64,000 nucleotides of DNA from Methylophilus sp. 13 (GTDB lineage: Bacteria; Pseudomonadota; Gammaproteobacteria; Burkholderiales; Methylophilaceae): positions 186,001 to 250,000 of the forward strand of contig NZ_JADKYR010000001.1 in the NCBI RefSeq assembly GCF_015354335.1, given 5' to 3'. The translations under genes were made by a program, and so were the position numbers. The stretch's first letter is position 1, and each line of letters begins with the position of its first letter. Shown piece by piece: positions 1-8,696 of this stretch. Under the pieces are notes generated by a model, which was given only the letters and a program-made list of their open reading frames with translations, made no database searches and had not been told where the DNA came from.

Positions 1-1876
1 CACTGGCCAGCGACTCAAATGCGCCTTTATTCGCGCTTGCCTGATAAATTTCCAGCAGTTTAAGTTTGAGCTCATGGCGGTCAGGATCTTTTTGAATGGC
101 ATCTTTGAGGATTTCTTCGGCCTGCGCATCGCGGCCATAGGCCATATACACCTCAGCTTCGGCAATCGGATCAACATCATGAGAGTCAATCATGCCGCCT
201 ACCCCACTCTGCGAGAAGTCGGTCAGAAATGAAGTGTCGCCCGAAGCAGCCGCTTGCGTATCCCCGAACACTGTATTGTTTTGCATTTCAGTGGCTGGCG
301 AGGTCACAATCACGTCTTCAAAGTTATCAATCTGCTTTTTACGACGAATACGGATCACAGCCCAAATGCAAAGCAAGATAGGCAATCCAATCAAGGCAAA
401 TGGCAAGACCGGGTTGATTGACTTCAGACGCTCAAGCAACACGTGCATAAATGAGGGTTGGGTGGCCGTAACTTCAGGCGCAGGCTCAACCGATGGTGCC
501 GCAGGCTTGTTTTCTGCAGCAGTGCTGGCTGACTCGGTTTTAGCCGGCTCTGTTTTTTCGCCAGTGGCCTTATCTGCATCCGCTTTCGCCGGGGCAGAGG
601 TTGTAGATTCTGACTTGGCTGGTTCAGGCTTAACAGGATCGGTAGCTGTTTTATTCTGTTCAGCTTTGGATGCAGACGCTGCCTGCGCAGCATTTTTTTC
701 AGCCTGTGCCATGGCATTGCTTTTCATTTCCACGAGCTTTTTCATGTCGGCCACTTGCTTCTCGAGCGCTGCAGCACGTGCCTGCTCTTCTTTAATCGCA
801 TTCGCTTTGGCGGTCGCGTCCTCTTGTGCAGCAGTCGCGGAGGCCTTACTGTTGGCCTTGTCAGTCAACGAAGTCGATTTCTCGTCACCTGCCGAAAGCT
901 TTAACACATCCTTGGCTGGCTTGGACTGTGGCAATGGTTTGTCACCCGCACTGCCAATCTTGCCTGCAGATTGTTGAGTGTTGCCACCGGTCTGGGCAGG
1001 CGCACTTTCCTTAACCACTTTGCCCAGCGTATTTTTATAAGCTAGCCAGTTTGCCGTATGCTCAGCCACCACTTGCTGCGCTTGCTTGCGACTCAGACGC
1101 TCCAGGCTTGCCTGGTCAGGCAGGCGAATGATTTTACCTACCTTGAGACGGTTCATGTTTTTACCGTCAAAAGCGTCCTGATTGGATTGATAAAGCGCAG
1201 CCAGCATTTGATCCATGCTGACATTGTCTGGTTTCATCTGGCGCGCGATGGCATATAGCGTATCACCACGCTCTGTCGTCAACGCTTGCGCCTCAGAGGC
1301 ATTGTCTTGAGCCGGTGATTTAGGCTCGACTTTTTTGACCGCTGGTTTGGCTGCAGTCGGAGCCTTCGCACTCCTGGTTTCTGCAGGACTGCTCTCAGCG
1401 GCCACGGCTGGCGCAGGTTGGGCTTCTGACTGTTTCACCGTGGGCGTCGCCGCAGCTTCGGCAGCATAATTAGAGTTAAAACCGGGCGGATCTAACAGTA
1501 AGGTGTACTCTTTTACCAGGCGACCGGTCGGCCAGTCTACCTGGATCAGCATGTCCAGGAAGGCTTCTGTAATCGGTTGTGTACTGCTCAACTTGAGGAT
1601 AGGCAGGCCTTTTGTATTATTGCCAACCTCAATTTTGATGAATGGATAAGCCGCAGGCTTTTCCAGCATTTGATCCTGATACACCTGCTCACTAGCAAGC
1701 GTAGCTTGAATGCTGCTCAACTCTGCAGGCGTGACGGCCAACAGCTCGATTTCAGCATTGAGTGGTTCCCCCAGTTTTGAGCTGGACGTGATGGTACCCA
1801 ATCCGGCAGCATGCGCTGACATGGCAGCACCCAGACTCAAGGCAAAGGCTATTTTTTTTAATTGAATTTTACGCAC
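1..1876 (-). CDS. fimV: FimV-like polar/pilus assembly protein, 3' end beyond window
   Basis: FimV-family inner-membrane peptidoglycan-binding protein, linked in Pseudomonas and Neisseria to type IV pilus assembly, twitching and polar organisation. The conceptual protein starts at a GTG (1874-1876) preceded by an AGGGTGA ribosome site. It has a signal peptide ending in SAHA, the FimV N-terminal domain (LGEPLNAEIELLAV), and a LysM domain at about nt 1130-1275 (GDTLYAIARQM). A coiled coil and a long Ala/Pro/Lys/Glu-rich linker follow. One membrane helix (LPFALIGLPILLCIWAVIR, about nt 360-420) precedes the cytoplasmic tail, which begins a TPR-like FimV C-terminal region (DPIAEAEVYMAYGRDAQAEEIL). 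The stop codon lies outside the window. It sits downstream of asd as in many beta-proteobacteria but is separated from it by a strong terminator. Confidence 0.9.
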   Translation of the reverse strand, partial: MRKIQLKKIAFALSLGAAMSAHAAGLGTITSSSKLGEPLNAEIELLAVTPAELSSIQATLASEQVYQDQMLEKPAAYPFIKIEVGNNTKGLPILKLSSTQPITEAFLDMLIQVDWPTGRLVKEYTLLLDPPGFNSNYAAEAAATPTVKQSEAQPAPAVAAESSPAETRSAKAPTAAKPAVKKVEPKSPAQDNASEAQALTTERGDTLYAIARQMKPDNVSMDQMLAALYQSNQDAFDGKNMNRLKVGKIIRLPDQASLERLSRKQAQQVVAEHTANWLAYKNTLGKVVKESAPAQTGGNTQQSAGKIGSAGDKPLPQSKPAKDVLKLSAGDEKSTSLTDKANSKASATAAQEDATAKANAIKEEQARAAALEKQVADMKKLVEMKSNAMAQAEKNAAQAASASKAEQNKTATDPVKPEPAKSESTTSAPAKADADKATGEKTEPAKTESASTAAENKPAAPSVEPAPEVTATQPSFMHVLLERLKSINPVLPFALIGLPILLCIWAVIRIRRKKQIDNFEDVIVTSPATEMQNNTVFGDTQAAASGDTSFLTDFSQSGVGGMIDSHDVDPIAEAEVYMAYGRDAQAEEILKDAIQKDPDRHELKLKLLEIYQASANKGAFESLAS

Positions 1877-2009
1877 CGATTCACCCTTTTTTCATTCATG
1901 GCTTTTGTCAAAATAGCATCATTCAGACAGCCACGCAAGCGCGTGCAGACGGCTTGCAGGCAATAAATACACTGTTTTTAGTGTCTCGCATCCATTAAAC
2001 ACTAGCCCC

Positions 2010-2068
2010 AAAAAAGCAAAAGCCCGAAAAGACTATGATTTCATTGATAAATCATAGCTTTACGGGCT
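2010..2068 (-). terminator. Rho-independent terminator of asd
   Basis: Read on the minus strand, a long stem pairs AGCCCG with CGGGCT and continues inward with AAAGCTATGATTT against AAATCATAGTCTTT. A T-rich tract follows (plus-strand A run at 2010-2020). It ends just after the asd stop codon and separates asd from fimV. Confidence 0.85.
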
Positions 2069-2085
2069 GCTACTTCACAAACTAC

Positions 2086-3198
2086 TTAAGCTTCTACCAA
2101 AATTCTTAACATGCGTCGCAATGGCTCGGCTGCCCCCCACAATAACTGGTCGCCGACTGTAAACGCGGACAGATATTCGCCACCCATTGCCAGTTTGCGC
2201 AAACGCCCCACCGGCGTGGTCAACGTGCCGGTAATCGCCGCTGGCGTTAACTCACGCATACTCACTTCGCGTTCGTTGGGAATCACCTTTGCCCAGGGGT
2301 TGGCTTCCGCCAGCATCTGGTTGATCTCATCGAGCGGCACATCTTTGCGCAGTTTGAGCGTCAAAGCCTGTGAATGGCAACGCATGGCGCCAATACGCAC
2401 ACACAAACCATCAATCACAATCGGATTTGCCGAGCGCCCCAGAATCTTGTTGGTCTCAACGCCCCCCTTCCACTCTTCTTTGCTTTGACCATTGCCCAAA
2501 TCCTTGTCTATCCAGGGAATCAGGCTACCGGCAAGCGGCACGCCAAAGTTGGATTGCGGTAGCGCCTCACTGCGGATGGTATCGGCCACCTGTTTGTCGA
2601 TATCCAGAATCGCAGAAGCCGGATCGGCCAGCAAGTCAGCCACAGAGGCATTGACCACGCCCATTTGCGTAATCAACTCACGCATATTTTGTGCACCGGC
2701 ACCAGACGCGGCCTGGTAGGTCATGGACGTTGCCCACTCAACCAAATCGGCCTTGAACAAGCCGTTAAGCGCCATCAGCATCAACGAAACCGTGCAATTG
2801 CCGCCTATCCAGTTGTTTCCGCCATTCGCGAGCGCATCTTTAATGACATGCATATTGACTGGATCAAGAATAATCACGGCATCGTCTTCCATACGCAAGG
2901 TCGAGGCAGCATCAATCCAGTGACCGTTCCAGCCCGCAGCGCGCAATTGCGGGAACACTTCACTGGTGTAATCGCCGCCCTGGCAGGTGACAATCACCTC
3001 CATCTGCTTCAATGCGTCTATATTTTTCGCATCTTTAAGCACGGGAGATGCTTTACCCACATTGGGTGCTGCACCGCCTGCTTGCGAGGTGGTGAAAAAC
3101 TGCGGTTCGATATCCGCAAAATCATTTTCCTGACGCATGCGTTGCATCAGCACAGAACCCACCATGCCACGCCAGCCTACAAACCCTACCTTCAACAT
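2086..3198 (-). CDS. asd: Aspartate-semialdehyde dehydrogenase
   Basis: Reduces aspartyl-4-phosphate to aspartate semialdehyde with NADPH, feeding lysine/diaminopimelate, threonine and methionine synthesis. The protein of about 370 residues opens with the nucleotide-binding sequence [15 protein letters not shown]. It carries the active-site cysteine in GGNCTVSLM. Length and motifs match the Gram-negative Asd family. I chose the ATG at 3196-3198, preceded by AAAGG, over an upstream TTG (3204). It lies in the usual beta-proteobacterial leu-asd-fimV neighbourhood, although three small genes separate it from leuB here. Confidence 0.96.
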   Translation of the reverse strand: MLKVGFVGWRGMVGSVLMQRMRQENDFADIEPQFFTTSQAGGAAPNVGKASPVLKDAKNIDALKQMEVIVTCQGGDYTSEVFPQLRAAGWNGHWIDAASTLRMEDDAVIILDPVNMHVIKDALANGGNNWIGGNCTVSLMLMALNGLFKADLVEWATSMTYQAASGAGAQNMRELITQMGVVNASVADLLADPASAILDIDKQVADTIRSEALPQSNFGVPLAGSLIPWIDKDLGNGQSKEEWKGGVETNKILGRSANPIVIDGLCVRIGAMRCHSQALTLKLRKDVPLDEINQMLAEANPWAKVIPNEREVSMRELTPAAITGTLTTPVGRLRKLAMGGEYLSAFTVGDQLLWGAAEPLRRMLRILVEA

Positions 3199-3261
3199 AT
3201 TCAACCTTTATTGTTAACCGCACAGCCGTGCGGATAAACGCAGATAATTTTGATTCAACCC

Positions 3262-3387
3262 TTATTTGGTTGACTTTTGCACGGCTTCGCCAGCCTTTTC
3301 CAGATCCTTGCCCATGCCGTCAATGGTATTACAGGCCGCCAAGGTCAATGCAGTGATTACACACAAAATTAACGTTTTAAACATCAT
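3262..3387 (-). CDS. Entericidin-like small lipoprotein
   Basis: A 41-residue gene: MMFKTLILCVITALTLAACN, then TIDGMGKDLEKAGEAVQKST and a final K. It has a short hydrophobic signal peptide and lipobox LAAC with the lipidated Cys at residue 19. The mature part has the GMGKDLEKAGEAVQ signature of the entericidin EcnA/EcnB family, small envelope lipoproteins studied in E. coli as a bacteriolytic antidote/toxin pair. The ribosome site GAGGAGAG lies directly upstream of two consecutive ATGs, so either could be used. Only one copy is present, so no EcnAB pair is visible. Its role here is unknown. Confidence 0.85.
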   Translation of the reverse strand: MMFKTLILCVITALTLAACNTIDGMGKDLEKAGEAVQKSTK

Positions 3388-3418
3388 CCTCTCCTCAAAT
3401 GACTGATGCCGACCGTCA

Positions 3419-3913
3419 TCAGTCTCTAAAGTTACCAAATTTCAACGGAAAATCAGTAATACTCTTTTTCACAAATGCAATCGCCTCTTGCAGGACGTCT
3501 CGCTTCGCCCCATTCACGCGCACGGTGTCGCCCTGAATGGTGGCCTGGACTTTCATGCCACTGTCTTTAATCAGCTTGGTGATTTTTTTGGCCAGGTCGC
3601 TATCAATGCCATCACGCACAATCAACTCCTGCTTGACCTTGTTACCAGACACCTTTTGCACATCCTTGTGCTCCAGCCGCTTGGAAGACTCTGGCTCTTT
3701 TTTTTCCATGGCTGGCAGCAAAATATCTTTCACCTGATCCAGCTGAAAATCATTATCCCCAAACAAAGTGATCACTTTGTCTTTCTCGTTAAACTCGATG
3801 TTGGCCGAAGTGCCTTTAAAGTCATAGCGATTGGTAATCTGCTTGCTGGCAGCATCAATCGAATTCTTCAAATTAACCATATCGACTTCGGATGTAATAT
3901 CAAAGCTAGGCAT
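3419..3913 (-). CDS. yajQ: YajQ-family nucleotide-binding protein
   Basis: A 164-residue cytoplasmic protein of the YajQ (DUF520) family, with two ferredoxin-like folds that bind nucleotides. Xanthomonas and Pseudomonas members bind cyclic di-GMP and act with transcription factors. Visible signatures are the N-terminal MPSFDITSEVDMVNLKNSID, the RYDFKGTSANIEF block, and C-terminal VNGAKRDVLQEAI and FPLKFGNFRD. Length is typical. The gene stands between the entericidin-like gene and ppnP on the same strand. A repeat-like spacer lies upstream of it. Confidence 0.93.
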   Translation of the reverse strand: MPSFDITSEVDMVNLKNSIDAASKQITNRYDFKGTSANIEFNEKDKVITLFGDNDFQLDQVKDILLPAMEKKEPESSKRLEHKDVQKVSGNKVKQELIVRDGIDSDLAKKITKLIKDSGMKVQATIQGDTVRVNGAKRDVLQEAIAFVKKSITDFPLKFGNFRD

Positions 3914-3916
3914 TTT

Positions 3917-4016
3917 TTTAAAACCTCACAAGCGATGGCAGGACAAGGCGGAAGCGCGCAGGCAGTACATTGAGTACGACCAGCGCGACCAACGCAGTCA
4001 TGCCGAGCAATCACAA
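3917..4016. repeat. Intergenic repeat-like element, copy A
   Basis: This spacer between ppnP and yajQ contains an AGCGATGG block, the dyad GTAC-ATTGA-GTAC, then GCGCGACCAACGC and GAGCAATCAC. The same order of blocks appears between leuD and leuB (about 5553-5677). The resemblance is visible by eye but imperfect, so this is probably an old dispersed intergenic element. Confidence 0.45.
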
Positions 4017-4328
4017 TTATTCGAAATGGCAGACGTAGTCTACGGTCTCTACCGTTTCAATCTCAAAACTGGAATTACCCGGTACCGTGAATTTCTCACC
4101 GCCCTTGTAGGTGGTCCAGTTTTCCTCGCCTTTCAGGCGTACCTTGCAAACCCCATCGTTGATTTCCATCAACTCCGGGGAGCCTGTATTAAAGGTCAAT
4201 GTACTCGGGAAAATTACGCCTACGGTACACCGCGTGCCATTCGGGAACAGCACGGTGTGACTCACACATTTGCCATCAAAATAGACATTAGCTTTCTTTT
4301 TTACACTGACATTATCAAATTGCGCCAT
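4017..4328 (-). CDS. ppnP: Pyrimidine/purine nucleoside phosphorylase PpnP
   Basis: A 103-residue single-domain cupin of the PpnP/YaiE (DUF1255) family. The E. coli member phosphorolyses several purine and pyrimidine nucleosides. Recognised from [20 protein letters not shown], the central [20 protein letters not shown], and the C-terminal [15 protein letters not shown] with final VDYVCHFE. The start is the ATG at 4326-4328; further upstream codons in the same frame are not family-like. It follows leuB on the same strand after about 107 bases. Confidence 0.93.
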   Translation of the reverse strand: MAQFDNVSVKKKANVYFDGKCVSHTVLFPNGTRCTVGVIFPSTLTFNTGSPELMEINDGVCKVRLKGEENWTTYKGGEKFTVPGNSSFEIETVETVDYVCHFE

Positions 4329-4435
4329 TTTTAAATTCCTGTTTAATTTCAATACGCTGCAAAACAAGCAAAGGACTATATCACAGCTAAATCTGCGCGA
4401 GCGTGATGAAATTACATCCGCCCGCGCAACCCGTC

Positions 4436-5506
4436 TTACATGGCCGCTACGATTTGGTCGCCCATCTCCGAGCATGACACGCGCTTGGTGCCTTCTTCAT
4501 AGATGTCGCCGGTACGGTAGCCCGCTGCCAGGACCTTTTTCACAGCATTTTCAATCCGGGTGGCGGCAGCTTCATTATCAAAGCTGTAGCGCAACATCAT
4601 GGCCGCAGACAAAATGGTGGCAATCGGGTTAGCCAGGTTCTTGCCGGCGATATCCGGTGCAGAACCGTGTGATGGCTCATACAGGCCTTTTTTGCTCTCG
4701 TTCAAGGATGCAGAAGCCAGCATACCAATTGAACCAGTAAGCATGGAGGCTTCATCAGACAGGATGTCACCAAAAATGTTACCGGTCACCATCACGTCAA
4801 ACTGTTTAGGGTTGCGAATCAGCTGCATGGCGGCATTGTCCACATACATATGGCTCAACTCGACTTCCGGGTATTCTTTCGCTACATCGATCACGATTTC
4901 TTTCCAGAACTCGGTGGTTTCCAGCACATTAGCCTTGTCTACTGAACACAGTTTTTTCTGGCGCTTCATCGCAATCTGGAAAGCGACGTGCGCAATACGG
5001 CGGATTTCTGGCTCACTGTAAATCATGGTATTAAAACCTTCGCGCACGCCCTGCTCGTTGGTGCGCATGCCGCGTGGCTGACCAAAATAGACGTCACCGG
5101 TCAGTTCACGCACAATCATGATATCTAGACCAGCCACCACTTCAGGTTTCAGCGTAGAAGCGTTGGCCAACTCTGGGAACAGCACCGCTGGGCGCAAGTT
5201 GGCAAACAGACCCAAGTCTTTACGAATCGCCAGCAAACCGCGCTCTGGACGCAATGGACGGTCCAGGGTGTCATACTGTGGGCCGCCTACCGCGCCCAAC
5301 AAAACAGCATCCGCTTCACGGCAAACTTTTTGCGTAAACTCTGGATAGGGATGACCAAACTGGTCATACGCCTGACCACCCAACGGTGCCTCGGTGAAGG
5401 TCATTTCCAGACCTTCTTTGTGCAACACATCCAGTACGCGCAAGGCTTGTTTAATAATTTCCGGGCCGATGCCATCGCCTGGCAACACTGCAATATTCAA
5501 TGCCAT
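4436..5506 (-). CDS. leuB: 3-isopropylmalate dehydrogenase
   Basis: NAD-dependent oxidative decarboxylation of 3-isopropylmalate, the third specific step of leucine synthesis. The 356-residue protein shows the family N-terminus [17 protein letters not shown], the substrate-arginine region [21 protein letters not shown], the [10 protein letters not shown] block, and the metal/NAD site [13 protein letters not shown] with [19 protein letters not shown] precedes the ATG. It follows leuC-leuD but is split from leuD by a 171-base spacer with a repeat-like element. It may also act on beta-methylmalate in the citramalate route that starts with CimA in this window (inference). Confidence 0.97.
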   Translation of the reverse strand: MALNIAVLPGDGIGPEIIKQALRVLDVLHKEGLEMTFTEAPLGGQAYDQFGHPYPEFTQKVCREADAVLLGAVGGPQYDTLDRPLRPERGLLAIRKDLGLFANLRPAVLFPELANASTLKPEVVAGLDIMIVRELTGDVYFGQPRGMRTNEQGVREGFNTMIYSEPEIRRIAHVAFQIAMKRQKKLCSVDKANVLETTEFWKEIVIDVAKEYPEVELSHMYVDNAAMQLIRNPKQFDVMVTGNIFGDILSDEASMLTGSIGMLASASLNESKKGLYEPSHGSAPDIAGKNLANPIATILSAAMMLRYSFDNEAAATRIENAVKKVLAAGYRTGDIYEEGTKRVSCSEMGDQIVAAM

Positions 5507-5552
5507 TATTTTTTCCTAACTATATATACAATCTCAATAAAAACGATGAAAA

Positions 5553-5677
5553 ACCGTCGCGAGCGATGGAGTGGCTACACGCACGGAGCACAGAAACCGG
5601 AATGTACACTGAGTACATAAGGATTTCGAGCACCGCGCAACAACGCCAATTCATTGTGTCGCAGGCGAATCACGTTT
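5553..5677. repeat. Intergenic repeat-like element, copy B
   Basis: The leuD-leuB spacer has the same block order as 3917-4016: GAGCGATGG, a dyad ATGTAC-ACTGA-GTACAT, CGCGCAACAACGC and GGCGAATCACG. CCGTCGC followed by GCGATGG could form a small hairpin. No protein is evident. It may alter leuB levels relative to leuCD, but that is inference. Confidence 0.45.
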
Positions 5678-6316
5678 TTATGCGAACAACCAGGGTTGTG
5701 CAGCCTTATGTTTTTCTTCAAACGTTTTGATTTCATCTGCATGCTGCAAGGTCAGGCCTATCTCATCCAGGCCATTGAGCAAATTGTGCTTGCGTGTCGG
5801 TGTAATCTCAAAGCTGAATGACTGGCCAGAAGGCGTGGTCACTGTTTGCGCTACCAGATCGACATTCAGCGTATACCCTTCATTGGCAAAGCATTCTTTG
5901 AACAACTGATCTACCTGCTCGGCAGCAGCCACGATGGGCAAAATACCGTTTTTATAGCAGTTATTAAAGAAAATATCGGCAAAGCTGGGCGCAATAATGA
6001 CGCGGAAGCCTTGGTCTTCAATCGCCCATGGCGCATGCTCACGTGAAGAACCGCAGCCAAAGTTGTCACGCGCGAGCAGGACTTGTGCACCTTGGTAACG
6101 CGGCTGGTTCAAGACAAAATCTGGGTTTAATGGACGGGTACTGCAATCCATACCAGGCTCGCCATAGTTGGTATAGCGCCACTCGTCAAACAAATACGGG
6201 CCAAATCCAGACCGTTTGATTGATTTTAAGAACTGCTTGGGAATAATCGCGTCAGTGTCCACGTTGGCTCGATCCAGCGGACAAACCAGCCCATTCAAGG
6301 TAGTAAATGCTTTCAT
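5678..6316 (-). CDS. leuD: 3-isopropylmalate dehydratase, small subunit
   Basis: Small (swivelling) subunit of isopropylmalate isomerase, working with LeuC to convert 2-isopropylmalate to 3-isopropylmalate. The 212-residue protein contains the family's [14 protein letters not shown] near the N-terminus, the [13 protein letters not shown] loop, and [17 protein letters not shown]. It begins 12 bases after leuC with a good site (GAGGAG), so the two are surely cotranscribed. Confidence 0.97.
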   Translation of the reverse strand: MKAFTTLNGLVCPLDRANVDTDAIIPKQFLKSIKRSGFGPYLFDEWRYTNYGEPGMDCSTRPLNPDFVLNQPRYQGAQVLLARDNFGCGSSREHAPWAIEDQGFRVIIAPSFADIFFNNCYKNGILPIVAAAEQVDQLFKECFANEGYTLNVDLVAQTVTTPSGQSFSFEITPTRKHNLLNGLDEIGLTLQHADEIKTFEEKHKAAQPWLFA

Positions 6317-6328
6317 AATGTTCTCCTC

Positions 6329-7735
6329 TTAGGCGCTACGCACGTCAACAAAATGACCGGCAATCGCAGCAGCTGCCGCCATTTCAGGGCTGACCAAATG
6401 CGTACGTCCGCCCGGACCCTGACGGCCTTCAAAGTTACGGTTAGAGGTTGAAGCGCAACGCTCACCAGGGCTCAAGCGGTCTGAGTTCATGGCCAGACAC
6501 ATGGAGCAGCCAGGCTCACGCCACTCAAAACCAGCCTCAATAAAAATCTTGTCCAAGCCTTCAGCTTCGGCCTGGCGCTTCACCTGGCCAGAGCCCGGCA
6601 CCACCATCGCCAGTTTGATATTGCTGGCCACTTTTTTACCTTTGGCGACGCTGGCAGCGGCACGCAAGTCCTCAATACGCGAGTTGGTGCAGGAACCAAT
6701 AAAGATTTTATCGAGCTGAATTTGCTCAATCGGGGTATTGGCAGTCAAGCCCATGTATTTAAGCGCATTTTCAATACTGGTGCGTTTGGTTGCATCGGCT
6801 TCCTGGGCAGGATCCGGCACAGTGGAGCCGATGGGCAGCACTTGCTCCGGCGAGGTCCCCCAAGTCACTTGTGGAGCAATCTCTGCACCGTTCAATGTGA
6901 CCACGGTATCAAACTCGGCATCGGTGTCCGACTTGAGGGTGCTCCAGTAAGCCACAGCTTGCGCCCAATGCTCGCCCTTAGGCGCATGCAGGCGACCTTC
7001 AAGGTAAGCCGATGTTTTCTCATCCGGGGCCACCAGGCCCGCACGTGCACCGGCTTCAATCGCCATGTTACACAGTGTCATGCGGCCTTCCATGGACAAG
7101 CCACGGATCACTTCGCCGCCAAACTCAATCGCGTAACCCGTACCGCCAGCGGTACCGATTTTGCCGATAATCGCCAGCGCCACGTCTTTGGCCGTCACGC
7201 CTTTGCCCAATTGGCCATCAACCTTCACCAGCATGCGCTTGGATTTTTTCGCGACCAGGGTTTGTGTAGCCAAGACATGCTCAACCTCTGAGGTACCGAT
7301 GCCGTGCGCCAACGCGCCAAAGGCACCATGAGTTGAGGTATGGCTATCGCCACAGACCACGGTCATGCCAGGCAAGGTCGTACCATTTTCAGGCCCAATC
7401 ACATGAATAATGCCTTGGTCTTTGTTTTTAAAAGGAAAATACACCAAGGCACCAAACTCTTTGATGTTGTTATCCAGCGTTTCCACCTGCAAACGGGACA
7501 CTGGATCTTCAATGCCTTTGTCCCAGTCTTTGGTCGGTGTATTGTGGTCAGGGTTAGCCACAATGCTGGAATTACGCCATGGTTTACGCCCGGCCAAACG
7601 CAAGCCTTCAAAAGCCTGTGGGCTGGTCACTTCATGCACCAGATGGCGGTCAATGTAAATCAGACAGGTGCCGTCTGCTTCTTCACGCACCACATGCGAA
7701 TCCCATAATTTGTCGTACAGCGTTTTACCTGCCAT
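6329..7735 (-). CDS. leuC: 3-isopropylmalate dehydratase, large subunit
   Basis: Aconitase-family large subunit carrying the 4Fe-4S cluster of isopropylmalate isomerase. About 468 residues from the ATG at 7733-7735, which has AAAGGAAC upstream; the reading frame extends eight codons further but without a better site. Cluster ligands are visible in [12 protein letters not shown] and [11 protein letters not shown], and [14 protein letters not shown] is the substrate-binding signature. First gene of leuC-leuD-leuB. Its promoter region is shared with a divergent MmyB-like regulator and contains a large inverted repeat. LeuCD of other bacteria also isomerise citramalate, which fits the nearby cimA. 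Confidence 0.97.
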   Translation of the reverse strand: MAGKTLYDKLWDSHVVREEADGTCLIYIDRHLVHEVTSPQAFEGLRLAGRKPWRNSSIVANPDHNTPTKDWDKGIEDPVSRLQVETLDNNIKEFGALVYFPFKNKDQGIIHVIGPENGTTLPGMTVVCGDSHTSTHGAFGALAHGIGTSEVEHVLATQTLVAKKSKRMLVKVDGQLGKGVTAKDVALAIIGKIGTAGGTGYAIEFGGEVIRGLSMEGRMTLCNMAIEAGARAGLVAPDEKTSAYLEGRLHAPKGEHWAQAVAYWSTLKSDTDAEFDTVVTLNGAEIAPQVTWGTSPEQVLPIGSTVPDPAQEADATKRTSIENALKYMGLTANTPIEQIQLDKIFIGSCTNSRIEDLRAAASVAKGKKVASNIKLAMVVPGSGQVKRQAEAEGLDKIFIEAGFEWREPGCSMCLAMNSDRLSPGERCASTSNRNFEGRQGPGGRTHLVSPEMAAAAAIAGHFVDVRSA

Positions 7736-7785
7736 GACAGTTCCTTTCAAACCACACAAAATAAATAACCTGCGCAGAATACCTA

Positions 7786-7832
7786 AGTTTCAATACCCTT
7801 ACAAGAATATGATTTATACTAGTATTGAAACT
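7786..7832. promoter_or_regulatory. Inverted repeat in leuC/regulator divergent promoter
   Basis: Perfect 11-base arms AGTTTCAATAC (7786-7796) and GTATTGAAACT (7822-7832) lie 36 bases apart. A second short palindrome, ATACTAGTAT (7816-7825), overlaps the right arm. The position between leuC and the XRE-type regulator at 7886 suggests an operator for that regulator. Confidence 0.6.
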
Positions 7833-7885
7833 ACCACTTTAAACAGCCGCTGCACACGCAAGCAATTGATGCTCAACAGGAAAAG

Positions 7886-8674
7886 ATGGATTCAAGACGC
7901 CAGGAACTCGCAGAATTTTTACAAGCCATGCGCCAGCGTGGCAGCCCGGAAGCCTTTGGTTTTCCGTCAGGCGTTCGCCGTCGCACCCAAGGGCTACGAC
8001 GCGAAGAAGTGGCTCAATTGGCAGGGATCAGCGCTACCTGGTACACCTGGATAGAGCAAGCGCGCGAAGTCAATGTGTCGGCCGAAGCCCTGGACCGCCT
8101 GGCCAATGCACTCAAACTGAGCAAGTCTGAACGTAGCTATCTGTTTGACATGGCTGACCGCCGTGACCCGCATGCACACCAGAACCAAGTTGATACGGCG
8201 CCGGAAACCCTGGTGACCATGCTGAAACACATCCAGATTCCGGCGTACATCATGGGCCGCACCTGGGACATGTTGGCCTGGAATACCGCAGCAAGTGATT
8301 TGTTTAGCGGACTGCTGGATATTGAGTGGCCTGCTGGTGAACACCCCAACCTGCTACGCTTTGTGTTTGCACATCCGGCGGCAAAACAGTTTGTAGTGAA
8401 CTGGGACATGCGCGCGCGTAGACTGGTGGCAGAATTCAGAGCGGACAGCCGCACACGGCTGGAAGAGCCTGAAATCAAGAAACTCATCGACGAACTGAGT
8501 AATGCCAGTGCAGAGTTTGCAGCGTTCTGGAAACAGCATGATGTGCTGGAAAGACAAGGCGGACAGCGCGCCTTTCAACATCCGACGCAAGGCTTGATTC
8601 AATATCAGCAGGTGACGCTACGTCCGGTAGAACAGGAACACCTTAAACTGGTGTTGCTGCAACCTGCTGACTAA
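7886..8674 (+). CDS. XRE-family regulator with MmyB-like ligand domain
   Basis: A 262-residue DNA-binding protein. Residues about 10-85 form an XRE helix-turn-helix (RTQGLRREEVAQLAGISATWYTWIEQ is the recognition region, with the family's GLRREEVA signature). Residues about 105-260 match the MmyB-like ligand-binding domain (PAYIMGRTWDMLAWN, PNLLRFVFAHP, LVAEFRADSR), which in studied relatives can bind fatty acids. It is divergent from leuC and convergent with cimA. The inverted repeat in the shared promoter makes it a candidate regulator of itself and leuCD (inference). The ATG follows AGGAAAAG. Confidence 0.85.
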   Translation: MDSRRQELAEFLQAMRQRGSPEAFGFPSGVRRRTQGLRREEVAQLAGISATWYTWIEQAREVNVSAEALDRLANALKLSKSERSYLFDMADRRDPHAHQNQVDTAPETLVTMLKHIQIPAYIMGRTWDMLAWNTAASDLFSGLLDIEWPAGEHPNLLRFVFAHPAAKQFVVNWDMRARRLVAEFRADSRTRLEEPEIKKLIDELSNASAEFAAFWKQHDVLERQGGQRAFQHPTQGLIQYQQVTLRPVEQEHLKLVLLQPAD

Positions 8675-8696
8675 TCAGCGTTCGGGTTTGCTGCGC

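Noticed and set aside
192-977. Long plus-strand open frame of 261 codons
   Set aside because: It is antisense to fimV, whose protein reads cleanly with LysM, linker and membrane helix. The antisense frame reflects biased codon use in the Ala/Pro/Lys-rich linker.
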